Source of the DNA: Caulobacterales bacterium
Lineage (GTDB): Bacteria; Pseudomonadota; Alphaproteobacteria; Caulobacterales; Caulobacteraceae
Length of the DNA: 64,000 nt
Reading direction: 5' to 3'
Assembly: GCA_019510435.1 (NCBI GenBank)
Contig: JAEKKJ010000016.1
Location: forward strand, 434,001-498,000
The notes beneath the pieces are model-generated. The model worked only from the letters and a program-made list of their open reading frames with translations. It did not search any database and was not told the origin of the DNA. Numbering within the stretch: position 1 is the first letter of the stretch; every line of letters begins with the position of its first letter. Positions 17,260-25,347 of this stretch are shown in pieces. The position numbers were made by a program, and so were the translations under genes.

Positions 17260-18054
17260 ATGCCCAGCCGCACCGTCGCCACGCCACACGGCCAGCTGGC
17301 CGTCTACGAGACCGGTGACGGGCCGGCGCTCGTTCTCCTTCACGCCGACTCCGGACGGGCGAGCCAATGGAGCGATCTTGCGGGCCGGCTTGGCCGCGAT
17401 CATCGCGTGGTGAGCTTCGACTTCCGCGGGTCCGGCGCCAGCTCTGCGGCCGCCAACGGCGACTACTCCTACGCGGGCCGCGCCGAGGATATCGACGCCG
17501 TCGTCGAAGCTCTCAAGCTCGACCATCTCGTGGTCGTGGCGCACAGCGGGGGCGGTCCCGCCGCGCTGAGCTACGCGGCCTCGCATCCCGGCCGGGTGGC
17601 GGGTGTGTTTCTGCTCGATCCGCCAAGCGATCCGAGGCAGATGCCGCCCGAGGTCAAGAAGACGTTCCTCAGCGATCTGGCGGGCCCCGGGAGCCTCGCC
17701 GCGCAGAAGGCCTTCTATGGCGGCATCGCCGGCGGCAATGCCGCGGTGCGCGAGCGCGTGCTGCGGGACACGGAATGCACCCAGGCGGCGGCCCGCTATG
17801 GATTGGGCGAGGCCATGGCCGGCTGGAACCCGGAGCCGGCGCTGGACGCCTGGTCGGGTCCACTGTTCATCCTGGCGAGCCAGCCCTCCGACACGCCGGC
17901 GGCTCTCTACAGGCTGAGGCCCCAGATCGAGCACCGGGTGGTGGAGAATACGGGCCACTGGATCCACCTCGAGCAGCCGGATGAGGTGGAGAGGGCGATC
18001 CGGGACTTTGCCGCGCCGCTCCAGCCTCGATGCGCGCCGTCCGCGGCGGGGTGA
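17260..18054 (+). CDS. Alpha/beta hydrolase
   Basis: The product is 264 residues with an alpha/beta-hydrolase core: LVLLHADSGRASQW (oxyanion loop, about residues 26-39), VSFDFRGSGAS, nucleophile Ser in VVAHSGGGPAALSY (about 92-105) and the catalytic His in TGHWIHLEQPDEV near the C-terminus. No signal peptide is present. It is followed 30 bases later by the M14 peptidase gene on the same strand, possibly one transcript. The substrate cannot be inferred. Confidence 0.85.
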   Translation: MPSRTVATPHGQLAVYETGDGPALVLLHADSGRASQWSDLAGRLGRDHRVVSFDFRGSGASSAAANGDYSYAGRAEDIDAVVEALKLDHLVVVAHSGGGPAALSYAASHPGRVAGVFLLDPPSDPRQMPPEVKKTFLSDLAGPGSLAAQKAFYGGIAGGNAAVRERVLRDTECTQAAARYGLGEAMAGWNPEPALDAWSGPLFILASQPSDTPAALYRLRPQIEHRVVENTGHWIHLEQPDEVERAIRDFAAPLQPRCAPSAAG

Positions 18055-18084
18055 CGTTTTCGGCCCCGTCTCCTATGAGACGCT

Positions 18085-19011
18085 ATGAGTGACAACAGTC
18101 CCTATCCCGTTGGAATCCCTGGCCGCGCCTGGACCGAGATGGAGCGCGACCAGTGGCGGGCGCGCCAGTCGCGCCTCCGTCGCTATGATCGCGACGTGCT
18201 TCCTCGCATCGAGCGGCTCGCCGACCGTTTCGAGCGGGTCCGCTATGACGAGATCGACTATGCGGGCGAGGCCTACCCGCTGTACGCCCTTAGCAGCCGC
18301 CCGTGGGACGCCGCATTGCCCGCCGCCCTCATCACGGGCGGGGTCCATGGGTATGAAACCAGCGGGGTCACCGGCGCGCTGGCGTTTCTGCAAGCGCGGG
18401 CGGCCGCCTACGCCGGGCGGGTCAATCTGCTCGTGGCGCCCTGCGTAAGCCCCTGGGCCTACGAGCGGATCAATCGGTGGAACTACGACGCCGTCGACCC
18501 GAACCGGAATTTCCGCGCGGATGGCCCCTCGCGCGAAGCGACGAGCCTGATGCAACTGGTGCAGCCGCGCCTTGGACAGTTCCGGCTGCACATCGACCTG
18601 CACGAGACCACCGACAGCGACGAGAGCGAGTTCCGGCCCGCCCTGGCGGCGCGCGACGGCCAGCCGTTCGAGCCTGGCCTGATCCCGGACGGCTTCTACC
18701 TGGTCGCCGATGCCGAAAACCCCCAGCTCGACTTCCAACAGGCGATCATCGCGGCGGTGGAGGCCGTGACCCACATCGCCCCGCCCGACGACACGGGCCA
18801 GATCATCGGCTGTCCGATCGTCGCCCCTGGGATCATCACCTACCCGCAACGCGACTACGCCATGTGCGCGTCGATCACCGGCGCGCCCTACACGACCACG
18901 ACCGAGGTGTACCCGGACAGCCCCCGCGCAACCGCCCAGCAGTGCAGCGACGCCCAGGTCGCGGCCGTCTGCGCGGCTCTGGACTTCGTGCTGGCGGGGA
19001 GTCGCGGATAG
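18085..19011 (+). CDS. M14-family zinc carboxypeptidase-like protein
   Basis: The 308-residue protein matches the short M14 (succinylglutamate desuccinylase/aspartoacylase-like) group. The zinc motif HxxE is in ITGGVHGYETSGV at about residues 85-97. NYDAVDPNRNF (about 131-141) holds the substrate-binding Asn-Arg pair. The third zinc His is in LHIDLHETTDSDE (about 170). The catalytic Glu is likely in TTTEVYPDSP (about 272). It has no signal peptide and is probably cytoplasmic. It may remove an acyl or amino-acid group. Confidence 0.84.
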   Translation: MSDNSPYPVGIPGRAWTEMERDQWRARQSRLRRYDRDVLPRIERLADRFERVRYDEIDYAGEAYPLYALSSRPWDAALPAALITGGVHGYETSGVTGALAFLQARAAAYAGRVNLLVAPCVSPWAYERINRWNYDAVDPNRNFRADGPSREATSLMQLVQPRLGQFRLHIDLHETTDSDESEFRPALAARDGQPFEPGLIPDGFYLVADAENPQLDFQQAIIAAVEAVTHIAPPDDTGQIIGCPIVAPGIITYPQRDYAMCASITGAPYTTTTEVYPDSPRATAQQCSDAQVAAVCAALDFVLAGSRG

Positions 19012-19086
19012 CTCGGGGACGTTGGGCTGAGGTCGCTTGGAGACACCGCGGGAAAGGCGGCGGTGGTCGCGCCCGGGCCAGCCGCG

Positions 19087-19353
19087 TCAGGCGCCCGTGC
19101 GCTCGCGGTGCGGACAGCCGGGCCAGCAGCAGGGGCGGCGCTTGCCGGCCTTGAGTTCGGCGCCCGTCCGCTCGATGTGGTGGCGGCGGGTCTCGGGTTT
19201 CTTCACGGACTGGACCCAGCAGATCCATTCATTGCGCGCCAGCGGGGTGATGTCCTCCCACTTGGCGAGGGCGGCAGGGTCGGAGACGAGCGCGGCGCGC
19301 AGGTCGTCCGGCAGCTCGTGCACGACGCCGGCGCTGATGGGCCCTTCGGTCAT
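19087..19353 (-). CDS. YdeI/OmpD-associated family protein
   Basis: The small 88-residue protein contains the family pattern LPDDLRAALVSDPAALAKWE and then LARNEWICWVQSVKKPETR, followed by RRPCCWPGCPHR, a Cys-rich tail seen in this group. It matches the C-terminal helical region of YdeI/OmpD-associated proteins, some of which are linked to resistance to peptides. The exact role is unknown. It is 9 bases upstream of the thioesterase stop on the same strand but reads as a separate gene. Confidence 0.75.
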   Translation of the reverse strand: MTEGPISAGVVHELPDDLRAALVSDPAALAKWEDITPLARNEWICWVQSVKKPETRRHHIERTGAELKAGKRRPCCWPGCPHRERTGA

Positions 19354-19362
19354 GCCCCGAAG

Positions 19363-19851
19363 CTAGCCGCCCGGCTGCGGCGTCCGCAACGGGGGGCCGC
19401 CTTCGACGTCGAGCACCAGCAGGGTCGAGGTGGCGGTGGCGCACAGGCGGCCCTCCGCGTCGTGGAGCGTGGCCTCGGCGAAGGCCACGCGCCGGCCGGC
19501 CGAGACGACGCGGCCAACGGCGCGGACCGGACCGCTGCGGTCGGTGAGGCCGCGCACGTAGGAGACCTTCAGCTCCAGGGTGGTGTGGCCGCGGCCCGGG
19601 CCAAGCTGGGAGTGGACGGCCAGGCCGCAGGCGCTGTCGAGCAGGGTGGCCGCATAGCCGCCATGCACCGAACCCATGGGGTTGTAGACGCTGACGCCGG
19701 GCGAGCCCTCGAACACCACCTGGCCGCGCTCGACCGCCACCAGCCGGAAGCCCAGGGTCTCGGCCATCGGCGCCTTCAGGCTCCCGGCCAGCATGGCCTG
19801 GAGCTGCTGCAGGCCGTCAGGCGGAGCCGCGGCCGCCCCGTCCCCGGTCAC
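19363..19851 (-). CDS. PaaI-type hotdog thioesterase
   Basis: The protein has about 162 residues and starts at a GTG whose last bases overlap the stop codon of the SDR gene (GTGA), which implies translational coupling. The hotdog thioesterase signature is NPMGSVHGGYAATLLDSACG (about residues 58-77), where the HGG loop and Asp are active-site residues in PaaI-type enzymes. It probably hydrolyses an acyl- or aryl-CoA made or used by this operon. It is the last gene of the four-gene unit controlled from 21.98 kb. Confidence 0.85.
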   Translation of the reverse strand: MTGDGAAAAPPDGLQQLQAMLAGSLKAPMAETLGFRLVAVERGQVVFEGSPGVSVYNPMGSVHGGYAATLLDSACGLAVHSQLGPGRGHTTLELKVSYVRGLTDRSGPVRAVGRVVSAGRRVAFAEATLHDAEGRLCATATSTLLVLDVEGGPPLRTPQPGG

Positions 19852-20546
19852 CAGACCTCCCCGTACGGGCGGATCTCGGCGCGGAACGACCAGGCCGAGC
19901 GGGCCTGGTGCGCCAGGTGCCAGACCTCCTCGGCGATGTCCGTCGGATGGCAGAAATAGTCGTCGGGCTTGTCCGGGTTCATCTTGCGCTGCCACTCCAG
20001 GTCGATGGCCGCGTCGATCACCAGATAGGCCACGTGGACGCCGCGCGGGCCCATGGTGCGGGCCATGGATTCGGCGAGGATGCGCTGGGCGGCCTTGGTG
20101 GGGGCGAACCCCGCGAAGTTCGCCCGTCCGCGCTCGGCCGAGGTGTTGCCAGTGACGATCAGGGCGCCGCCGCCGGCCGCCTCCATGCGCGGCGCGGCCC
20201 AGCGGGCCAGGTGCATCAGCGCCATGACGTTGACCTGGAAGTTTCGCTCCAGCACCGCCGGATCGACGTCCAGGAAGTTGGCGAAGGCGCCGCCGACGGC
20301 GTTGTGGACCACCACCTTCGGAGGGCCGCCGCGGGCTTCGGCGGCGTCCAGCGCCGCCTGCAGGGCTGTGGGGTCGGAGACGTCGCATGGCAGGGCGAAG
20401 GCGTCCGGCAGCTCGGCGGCCAGGGCGTCCAGCCGGTCGGCGCTGCGGGCCAGCATGGCCACCTGGTACCCGCCGGCGTGGAAGCGGCGGACGATGGCGG
20501 CGCCGGTTCCGGGCCCGACGCCGGTGACGATGGCGAGCGGCTTCAT
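19848..20546 (-). CDS. Short-chain dehydrogenase/reductase, Phe at catalytic Tyr position
   Basis: A 232-residue Rossmann protein. The cofactor loop is TGVGPGTGAAIVRRF (residues 8-22) and the HNAVGG segment corresponds to NNAG. The SDR catalytic YxxxK reads FAPTK (about residues 155-159), so the Tyr is replaced by Phe while the Lys is kept. A Ser/Thr partner may be in VTGNTSAERG. Similar FxxxK SDRs exist and may use another acid or have lost reductase activity. Its start overlaps the isomerase stop (ATGA) and its stop overlaps the thioesterase start. Confidence 0.85.
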   Translation of the reverse strand: MKPLAIVTGVGPGTGAAIVRRFHAGGYQVAMLARSADRLDALAAELPDAFALPCDVSDPTALQAALDAAEARGGPPKVVVHNAVGGAFANFLDVDPAVLERNFQVNVMALMHLARWAAPRMEAAGGGALIVTGNTSAERGRANFAGFAPTKAAQRILAESMARTMGPRGVHVAYLVIDAAIDLEWQRKMNPDKPDDYFCHPTDIAEEVWHLAHQARSAWSFRAEIRPYGEVW

Positions 20547-21130
20547 GCGGCCAGGCCCAGGTTGGCGCGGACGAAGTCCATCCGGTCGTTGCCGAAGAAC
20601 ATCTCGTCCCCGACGTACATGGTCGGCGCCCCGAAGACGCCGCGCTCGGCCGCGGCCCTGGTGGCCTCGTCCAGCGCCGCATCCAGAGCCGGGTCGTCGA
20701 TCCGCGCCGCCAGGCCCGGCCCGCTTACGCCGACGCCGGCCAGCAGGGCGACCAGGTCCCCAGGTGTGGAGAGCGGCGCGCCGCCGCGGCCCCAGTAGGC
20801 GCCGAAGATCGCGGCCACCGCCGCGTCGGCCTGGCCCAGTTCGGCCGCGGCCAGGGTCGCGCGCAGCAGCCGGCGGCCGTCGATGTCCGCGGCCTGCGGA
20901 TGGCGCCCGAACGGGACCTTGTACATGGCCACCCAGCGCATCAGGTCGACGCCCAGGTACTTGCCCTTGGGCTTGCAGGTGATGCTGGTGGGCACGTTGC
21001 CGACCTGGTCCATCAGCTGGAGGATCTCGAACGGCCGCCAGTCGATCTCGATGCCCAGGCGGCGCACCTGGGTCTGGGCGAGATAGGAATAGGGACTGCG
21101 GTAGTCGAAGTAGAACTCGAGGGCGGCCAT
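20543..21130 (-). CDS. 2-hydroxychromene-2-carboxylate isomerase-like DsbA-fold protein
   Basis: The 195-residue protein starts MAALEFYFDYRSPYSYLAQT, the hallmark of the HCCA isomerase/kappa-class GST group, where the CxxC of DsbA is replaced by SPYS. It ends with GAPTMYVGDEMFFGNDRMDF, the cis-Pro region. Family members isomerise intermediates in naphthalene-type degradation or act as glutathione-dependent oxidoreductases. It lies in an operon with a crotonase, an SDR and a thioesterase, suggesting catabolism of an aromatic or branched acyl-CoA compound. Confidence 0.86.
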   Translation of the reverse strand: MAALEFYFDYRSPYSYLAQTQVRRLGIEIDWRPFEILQLMDQVGNVPTSITCKPKGKYLGVDLMRWVAMYKVPFGRHPQAADIDGRRLLRATLAAAELGQADAAVAAIFGAYWGRGGAPLSTPGDLVALLAGVGVSGPGLAARIDDPALDAALDEATRAAAERGVFGAPTMYVGDEMFFGNDRMDFVRANLGLAA

Positions 21131-21176
21131 GGCCGGGTTCTCCTTTGGGATTGGAACGGCCTGTCGGCCCTAGACG

Positions 21177-21983
21177 CTATCGGCCCTGGAACACGGCGGC
21201 CCGGCGCTCGACGAAGGAGCGGATGCCCTCGGCGGCGTCGGCGGTGCCCATCACGCGCTCGCGGATGGCGGGGATCGCCGCGACGGCGGCGGCCTCGCCG
21301 GCCTCGATGAACTTGCGGCCGGCCTCCTTGGTCACCTGCACGCCCAGCGGGGCGTTGGCGGCGATGAGGCGGGCGATCTCCATGGCGCGCTCGACCTGCC
21401 GGCCGGGCGGCGTGACCTCCTGCACCAGGCCGATGCGGTAGGCCTCGGCCGCGCCGAACTCGTCGCAGAGCATCAGGTGGTACATGGCGTTCCCCCACCC
21501 GGCGCGGGAGATGTAGCGGAAGTGGGCTCCGCCCAGCGGGGCGATGCCGCGCCGGGCCTCCATCTGGCAGAAGCGGGCGTCGTCGGCGGCGACCACGATG
21601 TCGCCGGCCAGGGCCATCTCGATGCCGACGGTGAAGCAGATCCCCTGCACCGCGGTGACCACCGGCTTGCGGCACCGGTTGCGCAGCCCGAACGGATCGA
21701 TGTGGTCGTCGGGGATCTGGCTCGGCTGGGCGCCCGGACCGAAGAACTTCGGCATGTCGAGGCCGGCGGTGAAGTGATCGCCCTCGGCGCAGATCACGCC
21801 CACCCAAAGGTCCGGGTCGCGGTCCAGCTCGGTCATGGCCGCGGCGAGCTCGGCCATCATCTCCGGGATGAAGGCGTTCTTCTTGGCCGGGTTGTCGATG
21901 ACGATCTTCAGCACGTGGTCGTGACGCTCGCTGCGCACGCGGCCCTGGACGGCCGTTTCGGCGATAGCGGGGGTTTCGGTCAT
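21177..21983 (-). CDS. Enoyl-CoA hydratase/isomerase family protein
   Basis: A 268-residue crotonase-fold protein. The oxyanion hole pattern is present: GDHFTAGLDMPKFFG (about residues 65-79) and VQGICFTVGIEMALAGDIVV (about 114-133), which contains the second oxyanion loop. ARRGIAPLGGAHF follows, where hydratases normally carry the second catalytic Glu (here the wording differs, so isomerase, hydratase or other activity is open). It is the first gene of the operon, divergent from the TetR gene. Confidence 0.87.
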   Translation of the reverse strand: MTETPAIAETAVQGRVRSERHDHVLKIVIDNPAKKNAFIPEMMAELAAAMTELDRDPDLWVGVICAEGDHFTAGLDMPKFFGPGAQPSQIPDDHIDPFGLRNRCRKPVVTAVQGICFTVGIEMALAGDIVVAADDARFCQMEARRGIAPLGGAHFRYISRAGWGNAMYHLMLCDEFGAAEAYRIGLVQEVTPPGRQVERAMEIARLIAANAPLGVQVTKEAGRKFIEAGEAAAVAAIPAIRERVMGTADAAEGIRSFVERRAAVFQGR

Positions 21984-22026
21984 CGGTCCTCCCGGGCGCA
22001 GGCTTCACGCTGCCTCATCATTCTGG

Positions 22027-22059
22027 ATGACGATTGTCATGCAGGACAATGACGGTCAT
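22027..22059. promoter_or_regulatory. Candidate TetR operator with nested dyads
   Basis: ATGAC-GATT-GTCAT (22027-22040), ATTGTC-atgcag-GACAAT (22033-22050) and ATGAC-G-GTCAT (22049-22059) lie within 33 bases in the 108-base space between the divergent crotonase operon and the tetR gene. The position and symmetry fit an operator controlling both directions. Confidence 0.6.
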
Positions 22060-22091
22060 AATGCTGATCGTCAACCCGGGAGATTCTGGCC

Positions 22092-22634
22092 ATGGGGCAC
22101 TCGCAGGCCGAGAAGGCCCAGAACCGCGAACGCATCCTGGCGGAGGCGGCCCAGCAGATCCGCCGCGAGGGGCTGGAATCGGTGAGCGTGGGCGCGCTGA
22201 TGAAAAAGGTCGGCCTGACCCACGGCGGCTTCTACGGGCACTTCGAAAGCCGCTCGGCCCTGCTGGCCGAGGCGCTGGAGCGGGCCTTGCAGGAGGGCCA
22301 GGCGAAGGTGAGCGGATCGATGCGGTTCGCCGACCTGGTGCGCGGCTATCTCAGCCGCAGCCACCGCGATGCGCGCGACAGCGGCTGCGCGATGGCGGCC
22401 CTGGCGTGCGACGTTGGCCGGGCGGACCTCGCCTCGCGGGAAGCCATGACGGGCTATATCAACGGCTTCGTGGACGACGCGGCCGCCGGCCTGGATGGCG
22501 ACCGCGAGCGGGCCATGATGGCGGTCAGCGCCCTGGTCGGGGCCCTGGCTCTATCGCGGGTGATCGCCGATCCAGGCCAGTCGGACGCGTTCCTACGCAC
22601 AGTGCGCGATCACCTCAGCCGGTTGGAGTTCTGA
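22092..22634 (+). CDS. TetR/AcrR-family transcriptional regulator
   Basis: The 180-residue repressor has the TetR helix-turn-helix at about residues 11-55 (NRERILAEAAQQIRREGLES, then VGALMKKVGLTHGGFYGHFE). The C-terminal ligand domain carries SGCAMAALACDVGR, typical of the group with a TetR_C_16/YcdC-like fold. It is divergent from the crotonase operon and probably represses it, being released by an acyl-CoA or aromatic substrate (inference). Nested dyads lie in the shared intergenic region. Confidence 0.9.
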   Translation: MGHSQAEKAQNRERILAEAAQQIRREGLESVSVGALMKKVGLTHGGFYGHFESRSALLAEALERALQEGQAKVSGSMRFADLVRGYLSRSHRDARDSGCAMAALACDVGRADLASREAMTGYINGFVDDAAAGLDGDRERAMMAVSALVGALALSRVIADPGQSDAFLRTVRDHLSRLEF

Positions 22635-22916
22635 GGCGGGCTGACGGCGGCCGGAACTGGTGGCCAAGCCCACGGGCTGAGCGTCGTCAGATGCTTTCTG
22701 GACCTGAATCGCAGCGTGGCCCACGGGTCCGCACGTCTCGGTTGCGGCTTTCAATGAATGTCGGTCAAGGCTTAGCCAGTGTCTGAGGTGTGCGTGAGGC
22801 CCTGGAAATGCAGGTGATCTTCGACATCACCGGCCACCTGCGCCGTCACGGTCTATCCGACCTATGTAGGTCCGAAGGCCTATGACAAGTCGCTGCAGGC
22901 CGGAGGCTAATCCGCG
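22635..22916. other. Intergenic stretch with possible gene remnant
   Basis: 282 bases without a convincing gene. Near the right end one frame reads TVYPTYVGPKAYDKSLQAGG and stops at 22914, with a different frame open just upstream (MQVIFDITGHLRR). This could be a decayed 3' gene fragment, but no parent family was recognised. Confidence 0.3.
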
Positions 22917-24272
22917 TCACACCCCGAACGGCCAGGTGTCGTCCTCGCCGGCCGCCTCCCCCCCGCCCCGCGCCAGCGGCGTCACGGCGGTGGTCTCGTC
23001 GAACCAGACGAAGGCGTCGAACTGTTCGGAGAGGCGGGCCTCGACGTAGTGGCTCCAGCGTTCGGTCTCGGGGCGGTAGATGACGCCGATGAAGCGTTGC
23101 AGGCGCGGCTCGACCAGGGCGCGGCGCAGGGCGCTGTTCACCCCGGGGCGCATGTCGAGGAGGAAGCGCGGGACGCGTGCGTCGTGGGCGGCGGCCTCCT
23201 GGCTGCCGGCCATGGACGGGCGCACGGTCTTGACCTCCATCGGCGCATCCCAGTCGGAGGCGCAGGCCACCGTGCCGGTGTGGGTGCCGAAGCCGATCAG
23301 GCGCGCGGCCTCGCCCCAGGCCTGGCGGGCGAGCTGGCCCAGGTTCAGCTCATCGCGGACCAGGCCCATCTCGGTCGCACGGGCGTCGCCGATGTGGGAG
23401 TTGTGCGCCCAGACCACCGCCTTGGCGTCGGGGCCCTTGGCGTCCAGCAGCGCCTGGAGCGTCTCGAACATGTGGGTGTCGCGCAGGTTCCAGGCCTCGG
23501 CGCCGCCCCAGTACATGGCCCGGTAGTAGGCCTCGGCGTCGCGCACCAGCCGCGCGCTCTGGGCGGCGTCCAGTAGGGCCTCGTCGCCGGCGCCGCGCTC
23601 GCGCAGCTGGCGCTCCAGCATGTCCTTCAGCATGGCGGTGACCGCGCCCTCGCAGGCGGCGTAGCGGCCGGAGAGCGCCATGCGGCCATAGCCCTGCGGC
23701 TCCTGCACCCAGGGGGTCAGGCAGCCGTAGCGCTGGCGCGCCACGCCGGCCGCCTCGGGGTCGACCCGGTCCAGGTAGTCGATCACCGTGCGCATGGAGC
23801 CGGCGAGGTTGTAGAGGTCCAGGCCATAGACGCCGGCCTGCTGGCGCTGCGGACGGGCCTCGGCCTGGGCGGCGTTGTGCGCCTCCAGCCAGGCCAGGAA
23901 GGCCTCGACCTCGCGGTTTCTCCACATCCAGGTCGGGAAGCGGGAAAAGGCCTTGCCCGCCGGCGGTTTGCGGCGCCGCACCCGCGCGTCCAGCGCCTGG
24001 GCGTCCGGCCAGTCGGCCTCCAGCGCCACGATATTGAAGCCGCGGTGCTCGACCAGGTGGCGGGTGATGGCGGCGCGGGCGCGATAGAACTCCGCCGTGC
24101 CGTGGCTGGCCTCCCCCAGCAGCACCACGCGGGCGTCGCCGAAGCGGTCGAACAGGCGGCCGAATGCGGGATCGTCCAGGTCGGGCAGCGGCTCGGCCGC
24201 CGCGGCGATCAGGCTGGCCGGGCCACGCGGAAAAATCCCGCCGGGCTCGACGTTCGGACGAATGTCGGGCAT
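22917..24272 (-). CDS. Erythromycin esterase-family protein
   Basis: The protein is 451 residues long starting at MPDIRPNVEPG, which follows GTGGGG. Family hallmarks are VVLLGEASHGTAEFYRARAA (about residues 49-68) with the Glu and His used in catalysis, VALEADWPDAQALD (about 87-100) and VVWAHNSHIGDARATEMG with a second conserved His (about 290). Most chromosomal members of this fold are not macrolide resistance enzymes. Their natural substrates are unknown. A GGAAC-N17-AGTT sequence just upstream suggests stress sigma control. Confidence 0.88.
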   Translation of the reverse strand: MPDIRPNVEPGGIFPRGPASLIAAAAEPLPDLDDPAFGRLFDRFGDARVVLLGEASHGTAEFYRARAAITRHLVEHRGFNIVALEADWPDAQALDARVRRRKPPAGKAFSRFPTWMWRNREVEAFLAWLEAHNAAQAEARPQRQQAGVYGLDLYNLAGSMRTVIDYLDRVDPEAAGVARQRYGCLTPWVQEPQGYGRMALSGRYAACEGAVTAMLKDMLERQLRERGAGDEALLDAAQSARLVRDAEAYYRAMYWGGAEAWNLRDTHMFETLQALLDAKGPDAKAVVWAHNSHIGDARATEMGLVRDELNLGQLARQAWGEAARLIGFGTHTGTVACASDWDAPMEVKTVRPSMAGSQEAAAHDARVPRFLLDMRPGVNSALRRALVEPRLQRFIGVIYRPETERWSHYVEARLSEQFDAFVWFDETTAVTPLARGGGEAAGEDDTWPFGV

Positions 24273-24295
24273 CCCCACCTCCACTGTACCTTCGC

Positions 24296-24321
24296 AACTG
24301 CGAGATGCTGGCGAATGTTCC
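24296..24321 (-). promoter_or_regulatory. Possible EcfG promoter, one mismatch
   Basis: On the minus strand GGAAC (24321-24317), a 17-base spacer and AGTT (24299-24296). The EcfG -10 consensus is CGTT, so one base differs. It lies 24 bases before the erythromycin esterase-like start codon. Confidence 0.4.
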
Positions 24322-24350
24322 CGGCGGAAGCGGGGAAGGAGGATGGCGGA

Positions 24351-24914
24351 ATGGCGGTGGAATTGCGGAAGGTGGAGACGGTCTACCAGGGCTACGTGAC
24401 CCTGCTGGCCGCCACCTTCTCCGGGCCCGACGGGACCTTCACTCGCGAGATCGAGCACCATGGGCGCGCAGCCTGCGTGCTGCCCTACGATCCGGTGCGG
24501 CGCACGGCGCTGCTGGTGAACCTGCCCCGGGCGCCGGTGATCTGGTCGGGCGGGCCGCAGGAGCTGCTGGAGGCTCCGGCGGGGATGGTGGAGGACGAGG
24601 ATCCCGAGGAGACGGCGGTGCGCGAGGCGCTGGAGGAATGCGGCGTGGAGCTGGCGCGGCTGGAGCCGGTGGGTTCGCCCTTCTCCAGCCCAGGGGTCTC
24701 CAGCGAGCGGATCGACCTCTTCCTGGCGGCCTATTCGGCGGCCGATCGGGTCGCGGCCGGCGGCGGCGTGGCGGGCGAGCACGAGCTGATCGCCGTCCAG
24801 GAGATCCCGCTGTCGCTGCTCTGGGCCCAGGTGGAGCAGCGCAAGGTCGAGGATCTGAAGTCCCTGGCGCTGATCCTGGCGCTGCGGGTGCGGCGGCCGG
24901 AGCTGTTCGAATAG
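24351..24914 (+). CDS. Nudix hydrolase (ADP-ribose/NDP-sugar type)
   Basis: A product of about 187 residues, starting at the ATG eight bases after GGAGG. The Nudix box is EAPAGMVEDEDP then EETAVREALEECGVE (about residues 75-100), with REALEECGV matching REUxEExGU. The preceding part is one residue shorter than the strict GX5EX7 spacing counted from the Gly. The layout resembles NudF/NudK enzymes that cleave ADP-ribose or GDP-mannose. It lies divergent from the esterase-like gene. Confidence 0.86.
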   Translation: MAVELRKVETVYQGYVTLLAATFSGPDGTFTREIEHHGRAACVLPYDPVRRTALLVNLPRAPVIWSGGPQELLEAPAGMVEDEDPEETAVREALEECGVELARLEPVGSPFSSPGVSSERIDLFLAAYSAADRVAAGGGVAGEHELIAVQEIPLSLLWAQVEQRKVEDLKSLALILALRVRRPELFE

Positions 24915-25036
24915 CAGCAGCGTCGCTGCGTGAGTGCTAACAGTTTGGATTCATGCAACTTTCACGAAGAATCACGCGTACTGTCACATAGAAGCGCGGC
25001 TGCGGCCCGTTGCGCCGCGCGGAAGCGAGGTCGCAC

Positions 25037-25309
25037 ATGCAAGCATCGCCGGAGTTCAAGAAACAGCTTGCCGGCTACGGCCTGACCACGGCCGAGATCC
25101 TGTACCGGATGCCTGACCACCCCACCCTGCTGCAGAGCTACATCTGGCAGGACTACGACGTCTTCCCGGAGTTTCCGACCCTGCGGAAGTTCCTGGATTT
25201 CTGGGCGCGCACCCTGGAGGGGCCGCTGTTCCGGGTGACGGTGGGCCACTGCAAGCTGATCAAGCCGGCCGAACTGAAGGCCATCGGCGCCGAGTTCAAG
25301 CTGCACTGA
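25037..25309 (+). CDS. usg: Usg family protein
   Basis: This 90-residue protein matches the alphaproteobacterial Usg family (GYGLTTAEILYRMPDHPTLL, SYIWQDYDVFPEFP, LRKFLDFWARTLEGPL). The family is small, widely conserved and has no known function. Some databases wrongly name it aspartate-semialdehyde dehydrogenase. The start is the ATG following GGTCGCAC. A longer frame begins at 25010. It is 38 bases before the peptide-binding lipoprotein gene on the same strand. Confidence 0.88.
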   Translation: MQASPEFKKQLAGYGLTTAEILYRMPDHPTLLQSYIWQDYDVFPEFPTLRKFLDFWARTLEGPLFRVTVGHCKLIKPAELKAIGAEFKLH

Positions 25310-25347
25310 GCCTCGACAGCGGCCGGCGGCGCATGGACTGATGGGCC

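Noticed and set aside
22770..22914. A real small gene ending YDKSLQAGG
   Set aside because: No start codon or ribosome binding site in frame and an upstream stop. It is at most a remnant.
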